From a virus, in the IMG/VR virus record IMGVR_UViG_3300037235_000042, positions 1 to 64,000 of that record: DNA of 64,000 nucleotides; one strand, given 5' to 3'. Position 1 is the stretch's first letter. Each line of letters opens with the position of its first letter. A program made the translations under genes and the position numbers. The notes below the pieces were generated by a model. The model did not search any database. It had not been told where the DNA came from and saw nothing but the letters and a program-made list of their open reading frames with translations. Shown piece after piece: positions 8,126 to 17,030 of this stretch.

Positions 8126-8265
8126 TGTCAGACTATAATCGATCCTCCTCCTACCCGATCCTCGACTGGATCGCTGAACACTGGTTGCTGACGGTCGTAC
8201 TGACAGTGGTAGTGTTCGACGGGACGGCAGAGATTATCCGGGCGTTGGTGGGGTGTAGGCCATGA
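8125..8265 (+). CDS. Small single-span membrane protein
   Basis: The 46-aa frame has its ATG in a TAATG overlap with the previous stop. It encodes MSDYNRSSSYPILDWIAEHW, then LLTVVLTVVVFDG, one clear transmembrane helix. Coupled to the next gene by ATGA. Confidence 0.55.
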   Translation: MSDYNRSSSYPILDWIAEHWLLTVVLTVVVFDGTAEIIRALVGCRP

Positions 8266-8465
8266 AAGTCACCTTCCGTCTCAGCACCCGATGGACGTGG
8301 TATTTCTGGTTCTTCCTCTACATCGGGATCAGGTTGGTTGAGACTGTCCGGCATATATTCAAGCATATCTGCTGGCTGCAGGAAGCCGAGGATGGTGGGG
8401 CGTTCTGTATGTTGTGTGGATGTTCGTTCCGGTTGCATAAGGGGTGTAAACGGGCTTTGCGGTGA
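8262..8465 (+). CDS. Small membrane/zinc protein
   Basis: A 67-aa protein in an ATGA overlap with the preceding gene. An aromatic hydrophobic segment (WTWYFWFFLYIGIRLVETV) is followed by FCMLCGCSFRLHKGCKRAL, a Cys/His cluster. It is probably a membrane-anchored metal-binding protein. No family recognised. Confidence 0.5.
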   Translation: MKVTFRLSTRWTWYFWFFLYIGIRLVETVRHIFKHICWLQEAEDGGAFCMLCGCSFRLHKGCKRALR

Positions 8466-8479
8466 AGGAGACTCAGATT

Positions 8480-9070
8480 ATGTATATGAATATGAAATTA
8501 TTCGCGATCTTATTGTTCTTCGCTACGTTAACCTCAGCTCAATCCATCCCCGTAGTCCCGCTCTCCTCGACCGACGTCGCCAAGATTAAACAGGTCCATC
8601 AGGCCATGCTGGACGCGGAGCGGGCTTGGGCTGATTTACAGAAAGAGATCGAGAGAAAATATCTAATCGTCGATAAAGGCGATCCGGAAGCTGGGGAGGG
8701 GAAGTGGTATCCAGAGGACAAGACTGGAGGGACATTAACGTGGACGTCCTCCTCCGGGGGTATAATAGCTGCTTTCTCTGCCGAGTCTAATTGTGAAACT
8801 CCTGAACAGAAGAAAGCCCGAGCAGCCAGAGAAGCTCAAGCCCAGAAGGATCGGGAACGGTTTGAACAAGAACTGGAACGTAAATCTCGCCGTATCCGCA
8901 GGGGCTGGGAACAGTGTCCGAACTGTGTAGGCTCAGGGACGGTTAGGGCATTCGACTACAGTCAGGATTGGAAATATCTTGTGCCCAAGCCTGAAGTGAC
9001 GCCGGAGTCGAATTCTCATCAAGGTTGGTCGTGGCAGACGTGGCCGCCGGTTACACTTAATTCCAACTAG
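8480..9070 (+). CDS. Exported protein with coiled coil and Cys pair
   Basis: The product is 196 aa from ATG 8480 (AAGGAG 9 nt upstream). A signal peptide covers residues 1-18 (MYMNMKLFAILLFFATLTSA). A charged coiled coil (KARAAREAQAQKDRERFEQE) follows, then a CPNCVGSGTVRAF motif like one half of a DnaJ-type zinc finger. It immediately precedes the polymerase gene. Function unknown. Confidence 0.55.
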   Translation: MYMNMKLFAILLFFATLTSAQSIPVVPLSSTDVAKIKQVHQAMLDAERAWADLQKEIERKYLIVDKGDPEAGEGKWYPEDKTGGTLTWTSSSGGIIAAFSAESNCETPEQKKARAAREAQAQKDRERFEQELERKSRRIRRGWEQCPNCVGSGTVRAFDYSQDWKYLVPKPEVTPESNSHQGWSWQTWPPVTLNSN

Positions 9071-9076
9071 ATTTCT

Positions 9077-12000
9077 ATGACCCTTTTACCAAAACCTTCC
9101 GAATGCCAGTCCTGTGACCTCTACGGCTCCGGGATGGGCTTTTCCAAGCCCGACGGTACGGGAAGTCTTGGGCTCATGGTGATGGCAGAAGCCTTAGGCG
9201 AGGAAGAAGAGAGAGACGGCAAGCCCTTACGCCCGTACGCTCAAAGTGGGGCGATGTTCGAACGGCTGCTCAAAATGTGCCGGTTGTCCCGCGATCAGTT
9301 AGTTATCTATAACACTGTTAATTGCCGTCCTCCGAAGAATTGGTTAGAGAAGGCTCCATGGGAGTTCAGCGCGATCTCCCACTGCCAAGTCCACCGGCAA
9401 CGCGTGATCGACCAGTTCAAGCCTCGGGTCATTCTAGCTCTCGGCAACGTCGCCACTCGGACCCTTACCGGAATGGCCGGGGAGAAACAAGGGGTGATGT
9501 ATTTACGCGGATATGTGCTCCCGGCTCTCCAGGGCCACAGGACGAATAAAAAACCCTGCCCAGACTGTCTGGATCAGGTTAAAAAGGGATGCTTCCTGTG
9601 CGACGGGACCGGCTGGATCGATGAGCAATCGCCCATTTATAGCCAGATCTACGTCGTTCCCACGGTCCATCCTAGTTTCATTCAGCGGGGCAAGAAGAAC
9701 TTCATCCCCGTCGCCACTTACGACATTCAGTTAGCACTCAGAACTTCAGACCTGATCCTCCGTGGTCAGAAGCCAACGAGGAAGTCGGTTCAATACATAA
9801 CTAGGGCGACCCTCGACGAAGCTCGGTCGTTCTATCTCAAGGTTAAAGACAGCCCGAACGTTCTGGTCACCTATGATATCGAGACCCCGAACTCCGCTAC
9901 CGAGGACGAAGATAAACGGGGCTCGATCATGGAAGACGAAGAAGATGAAGACGCTCCAGCGAAGAAATATCCCGAGGACTACTCCCTCTCAGCAGAAGAG
10001 TACGTTATAACCCAGATCCAGTTCTCTATCGCCCCGCAGACCGGGATCGTGTTTCCGTGGGAAGGCGAGTTCATCAAGATTGCCAAACTTATACTAGCCC
10101 TGCCCAACCTGAAAGCTGGCTGGAATTGCTTCGCTAAGAATACGTCTGTACAGATGGCTGACCGTAGTTGGAAACCAATTTGGCAAGTACAGATTGGAGA
10201 CTGGTTATCGTCTGTGAATAGTCAAGGCAAGATTTGTGGCCGTCAGGTTACACGGACGTTTCATGCCCAAGATAGTCGGCCTTGGATACGTGTGCAGGTA
10301 GACGGTGCCTACAATCGGGGAACGGGTAGATGGGGATGTCCTGGTGTTGTTTGTACCTTAGATCATGAATGGTTTTTATCAGATGGTTCTAAACGTATGG
10401 CCTACGCTTTACGTCCGGGAGATAGAGTTATACTACCTTCCCGAGGGTCCGAAGATCTGGTTCATGGGACGTTGCTAGGAGATGGCCACGCCAATCGCAA
10501 CAATTCCTGTCGTTTGCGTTTCTCGCAAACTAATCGGGCTTGGGCTCAGGCGAAGGCAGATAACTTCGGAGGGACAGCCAAACCAGCTAAAATCAGTCGA
10601 GGAGGATATCCTAATAGGAGCACTCCTTGGTGGGCAGAGACAACTATTCCTTCCTACTGGAGAAGGATATTCTATAACGGCAAACAGAAGTTGTGGATAG
10701 CTCCCCCTTCCATGAAGGCTCTAGCAGTTCTTTATGGTGATGATGGTTGGATCAATAAGGGTAAGACAGCTTCTTTCGCGCTGCATTCCTTCAAGCCTCA
10801 ACTAGAAGAAATAAAGGCATGGTTCACAGAACAGTTTGGTTCTTGTGCTATTTTTCGTGAAGGTGAATTACGACTCCATGTAGGAAGCAGTCGAAAGTTT
10901 TTTGAGTCCATTGCGTGTTTCTTGCACCCAAGCGTTCAATACAAGCTTCCGGTCGAATTCCAAGGTCGCTATAACAATTGGCTCAAGGAACAAGTTCCTC
11001 AAATTGGAGTTGTGTTAGGTACCGAACCCGTTCGGCCTAGAAAGAAAGAAACTAATCATAAATACTGCCTAGAGGTTGACGACACTCATCGTTTCTTTAC
11101 TCGGGCGGGTCTGGTTTCGAACTGCTGGGATTTTGACGATCCCCGGTTGCGGTCGAACGGTTGCGTTATAAATGGGCCATCGGAAGATCTGATGTGGAAG
11201 TGGCATCACCTGCAACCGGATCTACCAGCCGGACTGCAGTTCGCCTGTTCATTCTTGGGGATGGACTATCCCTGGAAGCATCTAGCGACGATGGGGGATA
11301 TGGGACAGTACGGGTGTGCGGATGTCGATGCTCCGCAGAGGGCTTATCCACTGTTAACCTCTGCGCTGAAGGCCAAGAGGATCGAACGGGGATACGAGAG
11401 ACATATCCGCCGGCTCGCGCCGATCCTGTGGGCAGCAGCGGATCGCGGAATTCCTGTCAACCGGGAGAAGTTGAAGAGTTTTGAGGACAAGATCACCCTC
11501 GCTCAACAGGAACTAGCCGACCAGAAGATCAAACCTAAAGTCCAAGGAATGGACCTCGGCAACGTCGAGCCCAAGGGAGGCTTCAAGCCTACTAACACGG
11601 GGAAGGTTCGCTCGGAAGAGTTGATGTCGCTAATCAACTCCGGCAAAACCTTCGATGAGATCTCGCAGATAGTCCACCGGAATAAAGAAGGCGATTCCTA
11701 CCGTTACCTCCAGAAAGAGTTCGTCGAACCGCAGAAGGTTGATCTGTTCGAGGGGAATTTAGTGTCAGACCCGGTCGCGGCTCCGGTCGTTAGATGGTGT
11801 CGGCAGTTCGACTTCAATCCTGGTTCGGCCAAGCAGATCATGGCCTATATGGCCGCGAAGAAGCATCCCATCCCGACCGCGTGGAAGACGGACAAGCCGA
11901 CTACGGCCAAGGAGGAATTAGAAAGGCTGGCGAAGAAGGTTAAGGATTCGTTCTACACGGATATTCTGGAATATAGAAAATTCGACAAGATGATCTCTAC

Positions 12001-14065
12001 CTATTGTGTAGGATGGCGACCGAAAGAAGACGGTTGCGTTCATACGACGTGGACGTTCCGGCCAGCCATAGGCCAAACCTCTACTACAAATCCGAATATT
12101 CAGAATTGTTTTTCGGACGACACAGAAATTCTGACTAAGCGTGGTTGGGTAATGTTTCCTGACTTATTGGAAACTGACTTGTGTGCTCAATGGACCTATG
12201 GTGGAACTGTCATATTCGGATCTCCGGAACGGGTAATAAGACAGTCCTACAATGGACTATTGCACTATATAACGACTGAAGAACAAATAGATATTGCAGC
12301 AACACCTAAGCATAACTGTTTGTTACAGGATCGTAAGACTAGTCGATTCTTCAGCGTCCCTGCCATAGACTTCAAGGCTGATGCTCGGCAGATTCAAGCT
12401 GGGATATACGTAGGAGGTAACGCTCATTATATTGAGGCCCAAATTGCGCTTATCTGTGCCCTTCAAGCTGATGGTTACGTAATGCCCAAGGTAATCGACA
12501 AGAAGGGCCGATCTCGGGGCTCTGGGGGAGCATACGATTTCTTTTTTGCTAAGGAACGTAAGATTGCTAGATTCGAACGTTGTTTGAATGAACTCAATAT
12601 TCCTTATAGGAAGGTTCAACGCTTCGTTAATACTACTCCCAGAAATCGCCTTCCAGGCATGCGTTTCTATATCGCTCGGAAGGACGTCCCAAGCTGGTGG
12701 CAGGATAAGAAATATTTTGGGCCGTGGATACTTGACTTAACTCGCGAATCTTTGGACTATTTGGCGGAAGAAATTTGGTTCTGGGATGGTTGTTCAGAAC
12801 GTCGAAGTATGTACTCATCTAGTGTTAAATCCAATGCGGATTGGGGCCAGATCATTACTATCCTGTCTAACCGTCGAGCCAAAGTTAGAGTGTACGCAGG
12901 CGAAGGAAATCGCAATGATAACTGGCAAGTTGACGCTAGTCTACATTCCTATTCTCTAACGACTAACTTGAAGAATGAAGCTAGACCCTACAATGGCATG
13001 GTCTACTGCGTAACTATGCCTTCTGGGACCATCATAGTAAGACGTAATGGAAAAGTTGCATTTACTGGAAACTGTCCAACGCATGTCGGCTTGGCTGAGG
13101 AATTCCGCGATTGTATCGAGGCTCCTGCTGGTCATCATATAGTCGAACTGGATTACAAATCGTTCTTCGTCATCACTATGGGGTTTGAGGCGAAAGACGA
13201 ACAGTGGATCCGGATGGGAAGGATGGATATTCATTCCTATCTGGGAGCCTACGCGTTACATCTGCCAGAACGGGACCGGTTGATCTCGATGCCAGATGAT
13301 GAACTACGCGACCGGCTGAGCTGGATCAAGAAGAACTACCAACACGAACGGGATTATAAGTGGAAGCGTGCGGTGCTCGGATATAACAACGGTCTAGGCT
13401 ATCGTAAACTCTACCATCAGCATCAGGAATATTTCTCAGGAGAGAACGAAGCTAAACAACTCCTGCAGACTCTAGACGCACAATTCCCTATCGCCTGTGC
13501 CTGGAGAGAAGAAGTTATCCACCGTGCGCAACGGGATTACAGATTGGTCTCCCGACATGGCTATCACAGATTATTCCATGACGTTCTGGTCTACTGGGGC
13601 CAGGGAAAGATTGAAGACGCTGTTCGCCGAGGAAGGAAAATTCCTCCCGTCTGCAAGATCTGCAAACAACGTCATGAGAACGGAGAAGAAGCTGAACAGG
13701 CTAAGGCGTATTTAGCGGCTAACAACGCGTTCGGTCATATCAAAGACGCTATTATTCGCGCCAGCGATCAGGACGAAGGCCCATGGGATAAGGAACGCTA
13801 TATGGCCTCGTGGCTGGGCCGAGCCGGGTTCTGCAACACCATTCACGACTCTATAGTCTGTATCATGCCTGATTCGTTGATCGATCAGGCTCTCCCGGCG
13901 ATCTATAACGAAATGGTCAAGCCTTCTACTATCTTGGTTAACGAGGTCGCGCCGGATGGGCTGGTATGCGATGTTGAAGCCAAGATCGGTAAGACTTGGA
14001 AGAAGAAAGGGCTAGGGTCGATGGAGACCATTTCCATCCACACCGGCATGAGCGTTACCGTATGA
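9077..14065 (+). CDS. Family A DNA polymerase with UDG-like N-terminus and two inteins
   Basis: The precursor is 1662 aa. Residues 1 to about 215 resemble family 4/5 uracil-DNA glycosylase: CQSCDLYG, MAEALGEEEERDGKP, VIYNTVNCRPPKN and VPTVHPS. An inserted Cys pair set (CPDC...CFLC, about 161-175) could bind zinc. The 3'-5' exonuclease starts at VTYDIETP (Exo I, about 265-272). Exo II (GWN/CWDFDD) is split by intein 1. The polymerase domain has TTNPNIQN (before motif A, split by intein 2), LDYKSF (motif A), KRAVLGYNNGLGY (motif B) and NTIHDSIV (motif C). After splicing out 332 and 322 residues the enzyme is about 1008 aa. It should be the phage replicase. UDG-like N-termini are known on some phage PolA enzymes such as SPO1, as I recall. 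Confidence 0.93.
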   Translation: MTLLPKPSECQSCDLYGSGMGFSKPDGTGSLGLMVMAEALGEEEERDGKPLRPYAQSGAMFERLLKMCRLSRDQLVIYNTVNCRPPKNWLEKAPWEFSAISHCQVHRQRVIDQFKPRVILALGNVATRTLTGMAGEKQGVMYLRGYVLPALQGHRTNKKPCPDCLDQVKKGCFLCDGTGWIDEQSPIYSQIYVVPTVHPSFIQRGKKNFIPVATYDIQLALRTSDLILRGQKPTRKSVQYITRATLDEARSFYLKVKDSPNVLVTYDIETPNSATEDEDKRGSIMEDEEDEDAPAKKYPEDYSLSAEEYVITQIQFSIAPQTGIVFPWEGEFIKIAKLILALPNLKAGWNCFAKNTSVQMADRSWKPIWQVQIGDWLSSVNSQGKICGRQVTRTFHAQDSRPWIRVQVDGAYNRGTGRWGCPGVVCTLDHEWFLSDGSKRMAYALRPGDRVILPSRGSEDLVHGTLLGDGHANRNNSCRLRFSQTNRAWAQAKADNFGGTAKPAKISRGGYPNRSTPWWAETTIPSYWRRIFYNGKQKLWIAPPSMKALAVLYGDDGWINKGKTASFALHSFKPQLEEIKAWFTEQFGSCAIFREGELRLHVGSSRKFFESIACFLHPSVQYKLPVEFQGRYNNWLKEQVPQIGVVLGTEPVRPRKKETNHKYCLEVDDTHRFFTRAGLVSNCWDFDDPRLRSNGCVINGPSEDLMWKWHHLQPDLPAGLQFACSFLGMDYPWKHLATMGDMGQYGCADVDAPQRAYPLLTSALKAKRIERGYERHIRRLAPILWAAADRGIPVNREKLKSFEDKITLAQQELADQKIKPKVQGMDLGNVEPKGGFKPTNTGKVRSEELMSLINSGKTFDEISQIVHRNKEGDSYRYLQKEFVEPQKVDLFEGNLVSDPVAAPVVRWCRQFDFNPGSAKQIMAYMAAKKHPIPTAWKTDKPTTAKEELERLAKKVKDSFYTDILEYRKFDKMISTYCVGWRPKEDGCVHTTWTFRPAIGQTSTTNPNIQNCFSDDTEILTKRGWVMFPDLLETDLCAQWTYGGTVIFGSPERVIRQSYNGLLHYITTEEQIDIAATPKHNCLLQDRKTSRFFSVPAIDFKADARQIQAGIYVGGNAHYIEAQIALICALQADGYVMPKVIDKKGRSRGSGGAYDFFFAKERKIARFERCLNELNIPYRKVQRFVNTTPRNRLPGMRFYIARKDVPSWWQDKKYFGPWILDLTRESLDYLAEEIWFWDGCSERRSMYSSSVKSNADWGQIITILSNRRAKVRVYAGEGNRNDNWQVDASLHSYSLTTNLKNEARPYNGMVYCVTMPSGTIIVRRNGKVAFTGNCPTHVGLAEEFRDCIEAPAGHHIVELDYKSFFVITMGFEAKDEQWIRMGRMDIHSYLGAYALHLPERDRLISMPDDELRDRLSWIKKNYQHERDYKWKRAVLGYNNGLGYRKLYHQHQEYFSGENEAKQLLQTLDAQFPIACAWREEVIHRAQRDYRLVSRHGYHRLFHDVLVYWGQGKIEDAVRRGRKIPPVCKICKQRHENGEEAEQAKAYLAANNAFGHIKDAIIRASDQDEGPWDKERYMASWLGRAGFCNTIHDSIVCIMPDSLIDQALPAIYNEMVKPSTILVNEVAPDGLVCDVEAKIGKTWKKKGLGSMETISIHTGMSVTV
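10127..11122 (+). mobile_element. Intein 1 (Exo II motif) with LAGLIDADG-type endonuclease
   Basis: Precursor residues 351-682 (332 aa). It begins CFAKNTSVQMADRSWK (block A, Cys1), has CTLDHEWFL (block B T-x-x-H like) and two DOD-type motifs (VHGTLLGDGHANRN, LAVLYGDDGWI). It ends HRFFTRAGLVSN followed by Cys (+1). Removing it restores GWN-CWDFDD, the conserved Exo II motif, which fixes both junctions. The penultimate residue is Ser, not the usual His. The coding sequence is visibly more AT-rich than the flanking exteins. Confidence 0.93.
12107..13072 (+). mobile_element. Intein 2 (next to polymerase motif A)
   Basis: Precursor residues 1011-1332 (322 aa). It begins CFSDDTEILTKRGWV, has ATPKHNCLL (block B T-x-x-H), candidate DOD segments LICALQADGYV and AEEIWFWDGCSE, and ends GTIIVRRNGKVAFTGN before Cys (+1). 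Removal joins TTNPNIQN to CPTHVGLAEEFRD, directly upstream of catalytic motif A. The penultimate residue is Gly, not His. The endonuclease motifs are degenerate compared with intein 1. Confidence 0.93.
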
Positions 14066-14322
14066 CTATCGTCCACCCAACCACGTCGAACTGTGAAATC
14101 TGTAACTCCTCTAGCATCCAGATCGCCGTTCATGAGTACGATCAAGGTTGTTCGATTCGGACATTGAACTACTGTGGCCCGATGCATGCTCTGTTGGGCA
14201 TGTTGAAACGCTACGGTAAGTTGATCAAGTGTCAGAGTTCGACCTCGACGGTCAAAGGATATTTGGCGGCGACGACGGCTCTTGAAAAGTTGTCGAAAAG
14301 TTTGGAGCGGGAAATCAAGTGA
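14062..14322 (+). CDS. Small zinc-binding hypothetical protein
   Basis: This 86-aa protein starts in an ATGA overlap with the polymerase stop. It has CEICNSSSIQIAVHEYDQGC (possible Cys pair plus distant Cys) and a helical C-terminus (AATTALEKLSKSLEREIK). Coupling to the polymerase suggests a replication-linked role. No family recognised. Confidence 0.6.
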   Translation: MTIVHPTTSNCEICNSSSIQIAVHEYDQGCSIRTLNYCGPMHALLGMLKRYGKLIKCQSSTSTVKGYLAATTALEKLSKSLEREIK

Positions 14323-14468
14323 TCTTGGCTATTGTGACCCGAGCCGTCGTGTTTGCGTGTTACGCCTTTGTGGTGACTTATATCCAACAATCTCATGGAT
14401 GGCACGGATTCCTTGCAGGCGCAATCTACGGAGCTGGATTGTCGTTCATAGCTCTAGTTCCTAGATAA
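14319..14468 (+). CDS. Small two-span membrane protein
   Basis: The 49-aa frame opens with GTG in a GTGA overlap with the previous stop. It encodes two hydrophobic segments (MILAIVTRAVVFACYAFVVT and FLAGAIYGAGLSFIALV) around a short polar turn. The size and two-helix hairpin would fit a holin-like or envelope protein, but it lies away from lysis-type genes. Its end overlaps the antisense gene remnant at 14461-14550. Confidence 0.45.
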   Translation: MILAIVTRAVVFACYAFVVTYIQQSHGWHGFLAGAIYGAGLSFIALVPR

Positions 14469-14550
14469 TGATTTGTGGAACCCCAAACTGCGGATCTGAG
14501 TCCAGCGCACTAGTCATGATATAATCAACGGCGTCACATATCCCACGCGA
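14461..14550 (-). pseudogene. Displaced 3' end of the Ig-like virion gene
   Basis: On the - strand this encodes ICDAVDYIMTSALDSDPQFG followed by VPQIII and TAG. It aligns with the end of the intact gene at 15330-16634 (LCSYLNYVIEPF..SAVYSDPQFG then IPIIII and TAA). The two 31-nt ends differ at 8 aligned positions. The HNH gene at 14564-15340 lies between the two copies, so this is the old C-terminal end cut off when the HNH cassette entered. Confidence 0.8.
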
Positions 14551-14563
14551 TTAGGAGATCGCT

Positions 14564-15340
14564 ATGGACCTGCTTGAACAGGTTGCAACGCCGTCTGAAG
14601 TCCAACCTACCACGAGTTCCAAAGAAATTCCAGAAGGATTTTGTCAGTGTGGTTGTGGAAAGAAAACCCGTATTGCTAAGCACAGCAATAAAGCTTGGGG
14701 ATGGGTTAAGGGAAAGCCTATTAGATATGTTCATGGCCATCAAGGTGTACAAACTGGGCCTGACTACGAAGTTCGCGACTGTGGATATCTCACTCCTTGT
14801 TGGGTCTGGCTGAAGTCCATTGCCAACGGCGGGTACGGAAGAGTTTGGGACTCGGGTACAAAGAAGCACAAACGCGCTCATCGAGTCTACTATGAACGAC
14901 TCAAAGGGCCAATTCCTGAAGGCCTCGGCCCGGATCATCTCTGCCGTAATCCTCCTTGTATAAATCCGGATCATATGCAACTTGTTCCTCAAGCTACTAA
15001 CGTAAGAAGAGGGGCCAAAGCGCATCTCATCATTGATGATGTTGTAAAAATGATTGCTATGAGAAAGAGTGGAATACAGTACAAGGACATAGCGATTCAT
15101 TTTGGACAACCTATATCCTATGTTCAATCTATTTGCAAAGGAAAACGCTGGAAGGGAGTTGTGCCTGATGAAGAACTTATCAAGCCGAAACGACGATTAA
15201 CCGTCGATGCTGTTAGAAAAATAAAACAACTGAAAGCTTCAGGGATGAACAACAAGGATATAGCCGTTCTATGTAGAACCAGCGTTTCGAACGTATATGC
15301 TATCCTTCAAGGGCGTAATTGGGCTCACGTTAAATTATGA
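14564..15340 (+). CDS. HNH homing endonuclease with two HTH repeats
   Basis: The 258-aa protein has an N-terminal Cys-rich segment (GFCQCGCGKKTRIAKHS), an HNH_3-type core AHRVYYERLKGPIPEG then DHLCRNPPCINPDHMQLV, and two C-terminal helix-turn-helix repeats (VVKMIAMRKSGIQYKDIAIH; VRKIKQLKASGMNNKDIAVL). It has a good SD (TTAGGAGA). It is on the opposite strand to the late genes and has split the 3' end of the virion gene beside it. A TATAAT (14520-14525) upstream could be its own -10 element. This is a free-standing homing endonuclease. Confidence 0.92.
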   Translation: MDLLEQVATPSEVQPTTSSKEIPEGFCQCGCGKKTRIAKHSNKAWGWVKGKPIRYVHGHQGVQTGPDYEVRDCGYLTPCWVWLKSIANGGYGRVWDSGTKKHKRAHRVYYERLKGPIPEGLGPDHLCRNPPCINPDHMQLVPQATNVRRGAKAHLIIDDVVKMIAMRKSGIQYKDIAIHFGQPISYVQSICKGKRWKGVVPDEELIKPKRRLTVDAVRKIKQLKASGMNNKDIAVLCRTSVSNVYAILQGRNWAHVKL

Positions 15341-16634
15341 TAATTGGAATACCAAACTGTGGGTCGGAGTAGACAGCTGAAGAGAACGGTTCGATCACAT
15401 AATTCAGGTAGGAACATAGACTACAGCAGACGAGTGCCACACTTTTTCCTGTCGTACAATCAAAATCTTCGATTATCAAGGGAAAATCTTGCCAGTGTCC
15501 GCAGCCGCTTACCCAAAGACCAGTAAGTTCAACAAACCATTGGCCAGGTACTGGGTAATTTAGCCAGGGACTATTCTCTTGTTGAGGAAATACTATGGTG
15601 GATGGGCCGCCCGGCTGGCTCCATGCCACGTTATTCCATGTCGGATCGTATTGCAACCCAACCATCCAGTCGTTCACACAGTTGACGATCTGGTTTAGAA
15701 CCGGCGAGGTGCTGGGGTTGTAGGCGGAATCTCCTGAGTAGACCGCGACGACCACATGAGTTCCCATCTTCAACGTCGCGATTGAGTATTGAGCCTGTGA
15801 GATCCCTGTGCTTACAGCGGTCACATTCCGAGGCGCTACGGGCTTCCCGTCGATGCTGAAGGTTACCGTGCCGGTCGGTGAGCCGGTTCCTCCGGGACCG
15901 TTGATTGTAGCGGTAAAGATCACGTTCTGCCCGACGTTCGAGGGGTCGTCGTTGCTGGTTACGGTTGTTGTGGTGGTAGTTAGCGCAGCTGTTTCACTGA
16001 ACACCGATACTGCCGTAGACCCATCATCGGACGGGCTCAAATTGAAGGTAGCTTGTTGCGCTCCATTTACGTTGAGTAAGACTGCGACTCCAGCATTACA
16101 GGTTCCATTCCCAGTATTGCCTGCTAAATTGTCAAGAACCCATGAGGCCGGAGATACACTGGCCACGGTCGCTCCAAATAACCCACCAGTGGCGCACAAA
16201 GAGAAATAGACTGCGTTCTTGTTGCTAGCCGTGGTGTGGGCTGGACCTACGATGCTGGCTATTGCGGTTTCTGATTTGGTACCTGTGCCTTGGAAAGAAG
16301 TGGCAAAAGAAGAACTAGCCGATAGTTCATACACGATAAAGGTAGGAATAGAAATTCCCCCGGAATAGCTGATACTGTTGGCTACTTTGGTGGTGTGGAG
16401 CTGAAATAAATCCAGAACTATTTGCAGGCCACTAGGGCTAAGCGCGTTAACTCCACCAAACTGGGTAACAAACTCCCCTTGATCAGTACTTAGGCTGCTA
16501 ATGAACCCATCATCGCGATAGAGAGATACGATGACCAGCCAGTTTCCTATAGTAGATGGGGTAGAAAGATTGAAAGATCCATTGGAAACGTTACTAGGGT
16601 TGAGAAATATCGTTTTGTGGACTATGGAGATCAA
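15330..16634 (-). CDS. Virion/tail protein with bacterial Ig-like domain
   Basis: A 434-aa protein. The N-terminal two thirds of the first half form a Ser/Thr-rich beta region. Residues about 215-315 form an Ig-like domain of the Big_3_5 type (TTTTTTVTSNDDPSNVGQNV, SPTGTVTFSIDGKPV, THVVVAVYSGDSAYNPS). A Trp/Cys-rich C-terminal part follows, ending SDPQFGIPIIII. It is probably a surface-exposed, carbohydrate-binding tail or head fibre component. The last 10 nt overlap the HNH gene, and its 3' end appears to have been supplied with the HNH cassette (see 14461-14550). Confidence 0.65.
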   Translation of the reverse strand: MISIVHKTIFLNPSNVSNGSFNLSTPSTIGNWLVIVSLYRDDGFISSLSTDQGEFVTQFGGVNALSPSGLQIVLDLFQLHTTKVANSISYSGGISIPTFIVYELSASSSFATSFQGTGTKSETAIASIVGPAHTTASNKNAVYFSLCATGGLFGATVASVSPASWVLDNLAGNTGNGTCNAGVAVLLNVNGAQQATFNLSPSDDGSTAVSVFSETAALTTTTTTVTSNDDPSNVGQNVIFTATINGPGGTGSPTGTVTFSIDGKPVAPRNVTAVSTGISQAQYSIATLKMGTHVVVAVYSGDSAYNPSTSPVLNQIVNCVNDWMVGLQYDPTWNNVAWSQPGGPSTIVFPQQENSPWLNYPVPGQWFVELTGLWVSGCGHWQDFPLIIEDFDCTTGKSVALVCCSLCSYLNYVIEPFSSAVYSDPQFGIPIIII

Positions 16635-16653
16635 TCATTTCACTCTCTTGCCT

Positions 16654-17022
16654 TCAGGCCGAAGTTCCCACCGGGATCGTCGTCGTTGGTTTCGCCGCAG
16701 GTTGTTCGTCCTCGATCCCGCCTATGAACCAGGCGTTGATCCCTTGAAGGATTATTCCGTGGATATAGTCGAACGGTGGCTCTCCGGCGGCTTCGGTCAC
16801 GGTCATCAGAGGTTCAACCAGATCGTTAGGGATCGTGACCAGCATCTTGAGATCCCCGTTCGGGAGACGATGGAATTTATCATCGTCCTTGATCCCGGCT
16901 TGGGCAGCGGCCAGACGGATGGCAGCGACTTTCTCCGGCGTCAGGCTAGCCATAGCAGATCGGATCTGATCGGCGCTTAAGGATTCCAGGATATTCTTCG
17001 GCTTGTCGGAATTGTTCGGCAT
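16654..17022 (-). CDS. Hypothetical protein
   Basis: A 122-aa protein with SD AGGAG 6 nt upstream. It has a helical N-terminus (LESLSADQIRSAMASLTPEK) and a central region LPNGDLKMLVTIPNDLVEPL. It ends in a Pro/Thr-rich tail. Part of the late - strand operon; unknown function. Confidence 0.6.
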   Translation of the reverse strand: MPNNSDKPKNILESLSADQIRSAMASLTPEKVAAIRLAAAQAGIKDDDKFHRLPNGDLKMLVTIPNDLVEPLMTVTEAAGEPPFDYIHGIILQGINAWFIGGIEDEQPAAKPTTTIPVGTSA

Positions 17023-17030
17023 TTTGGCTC

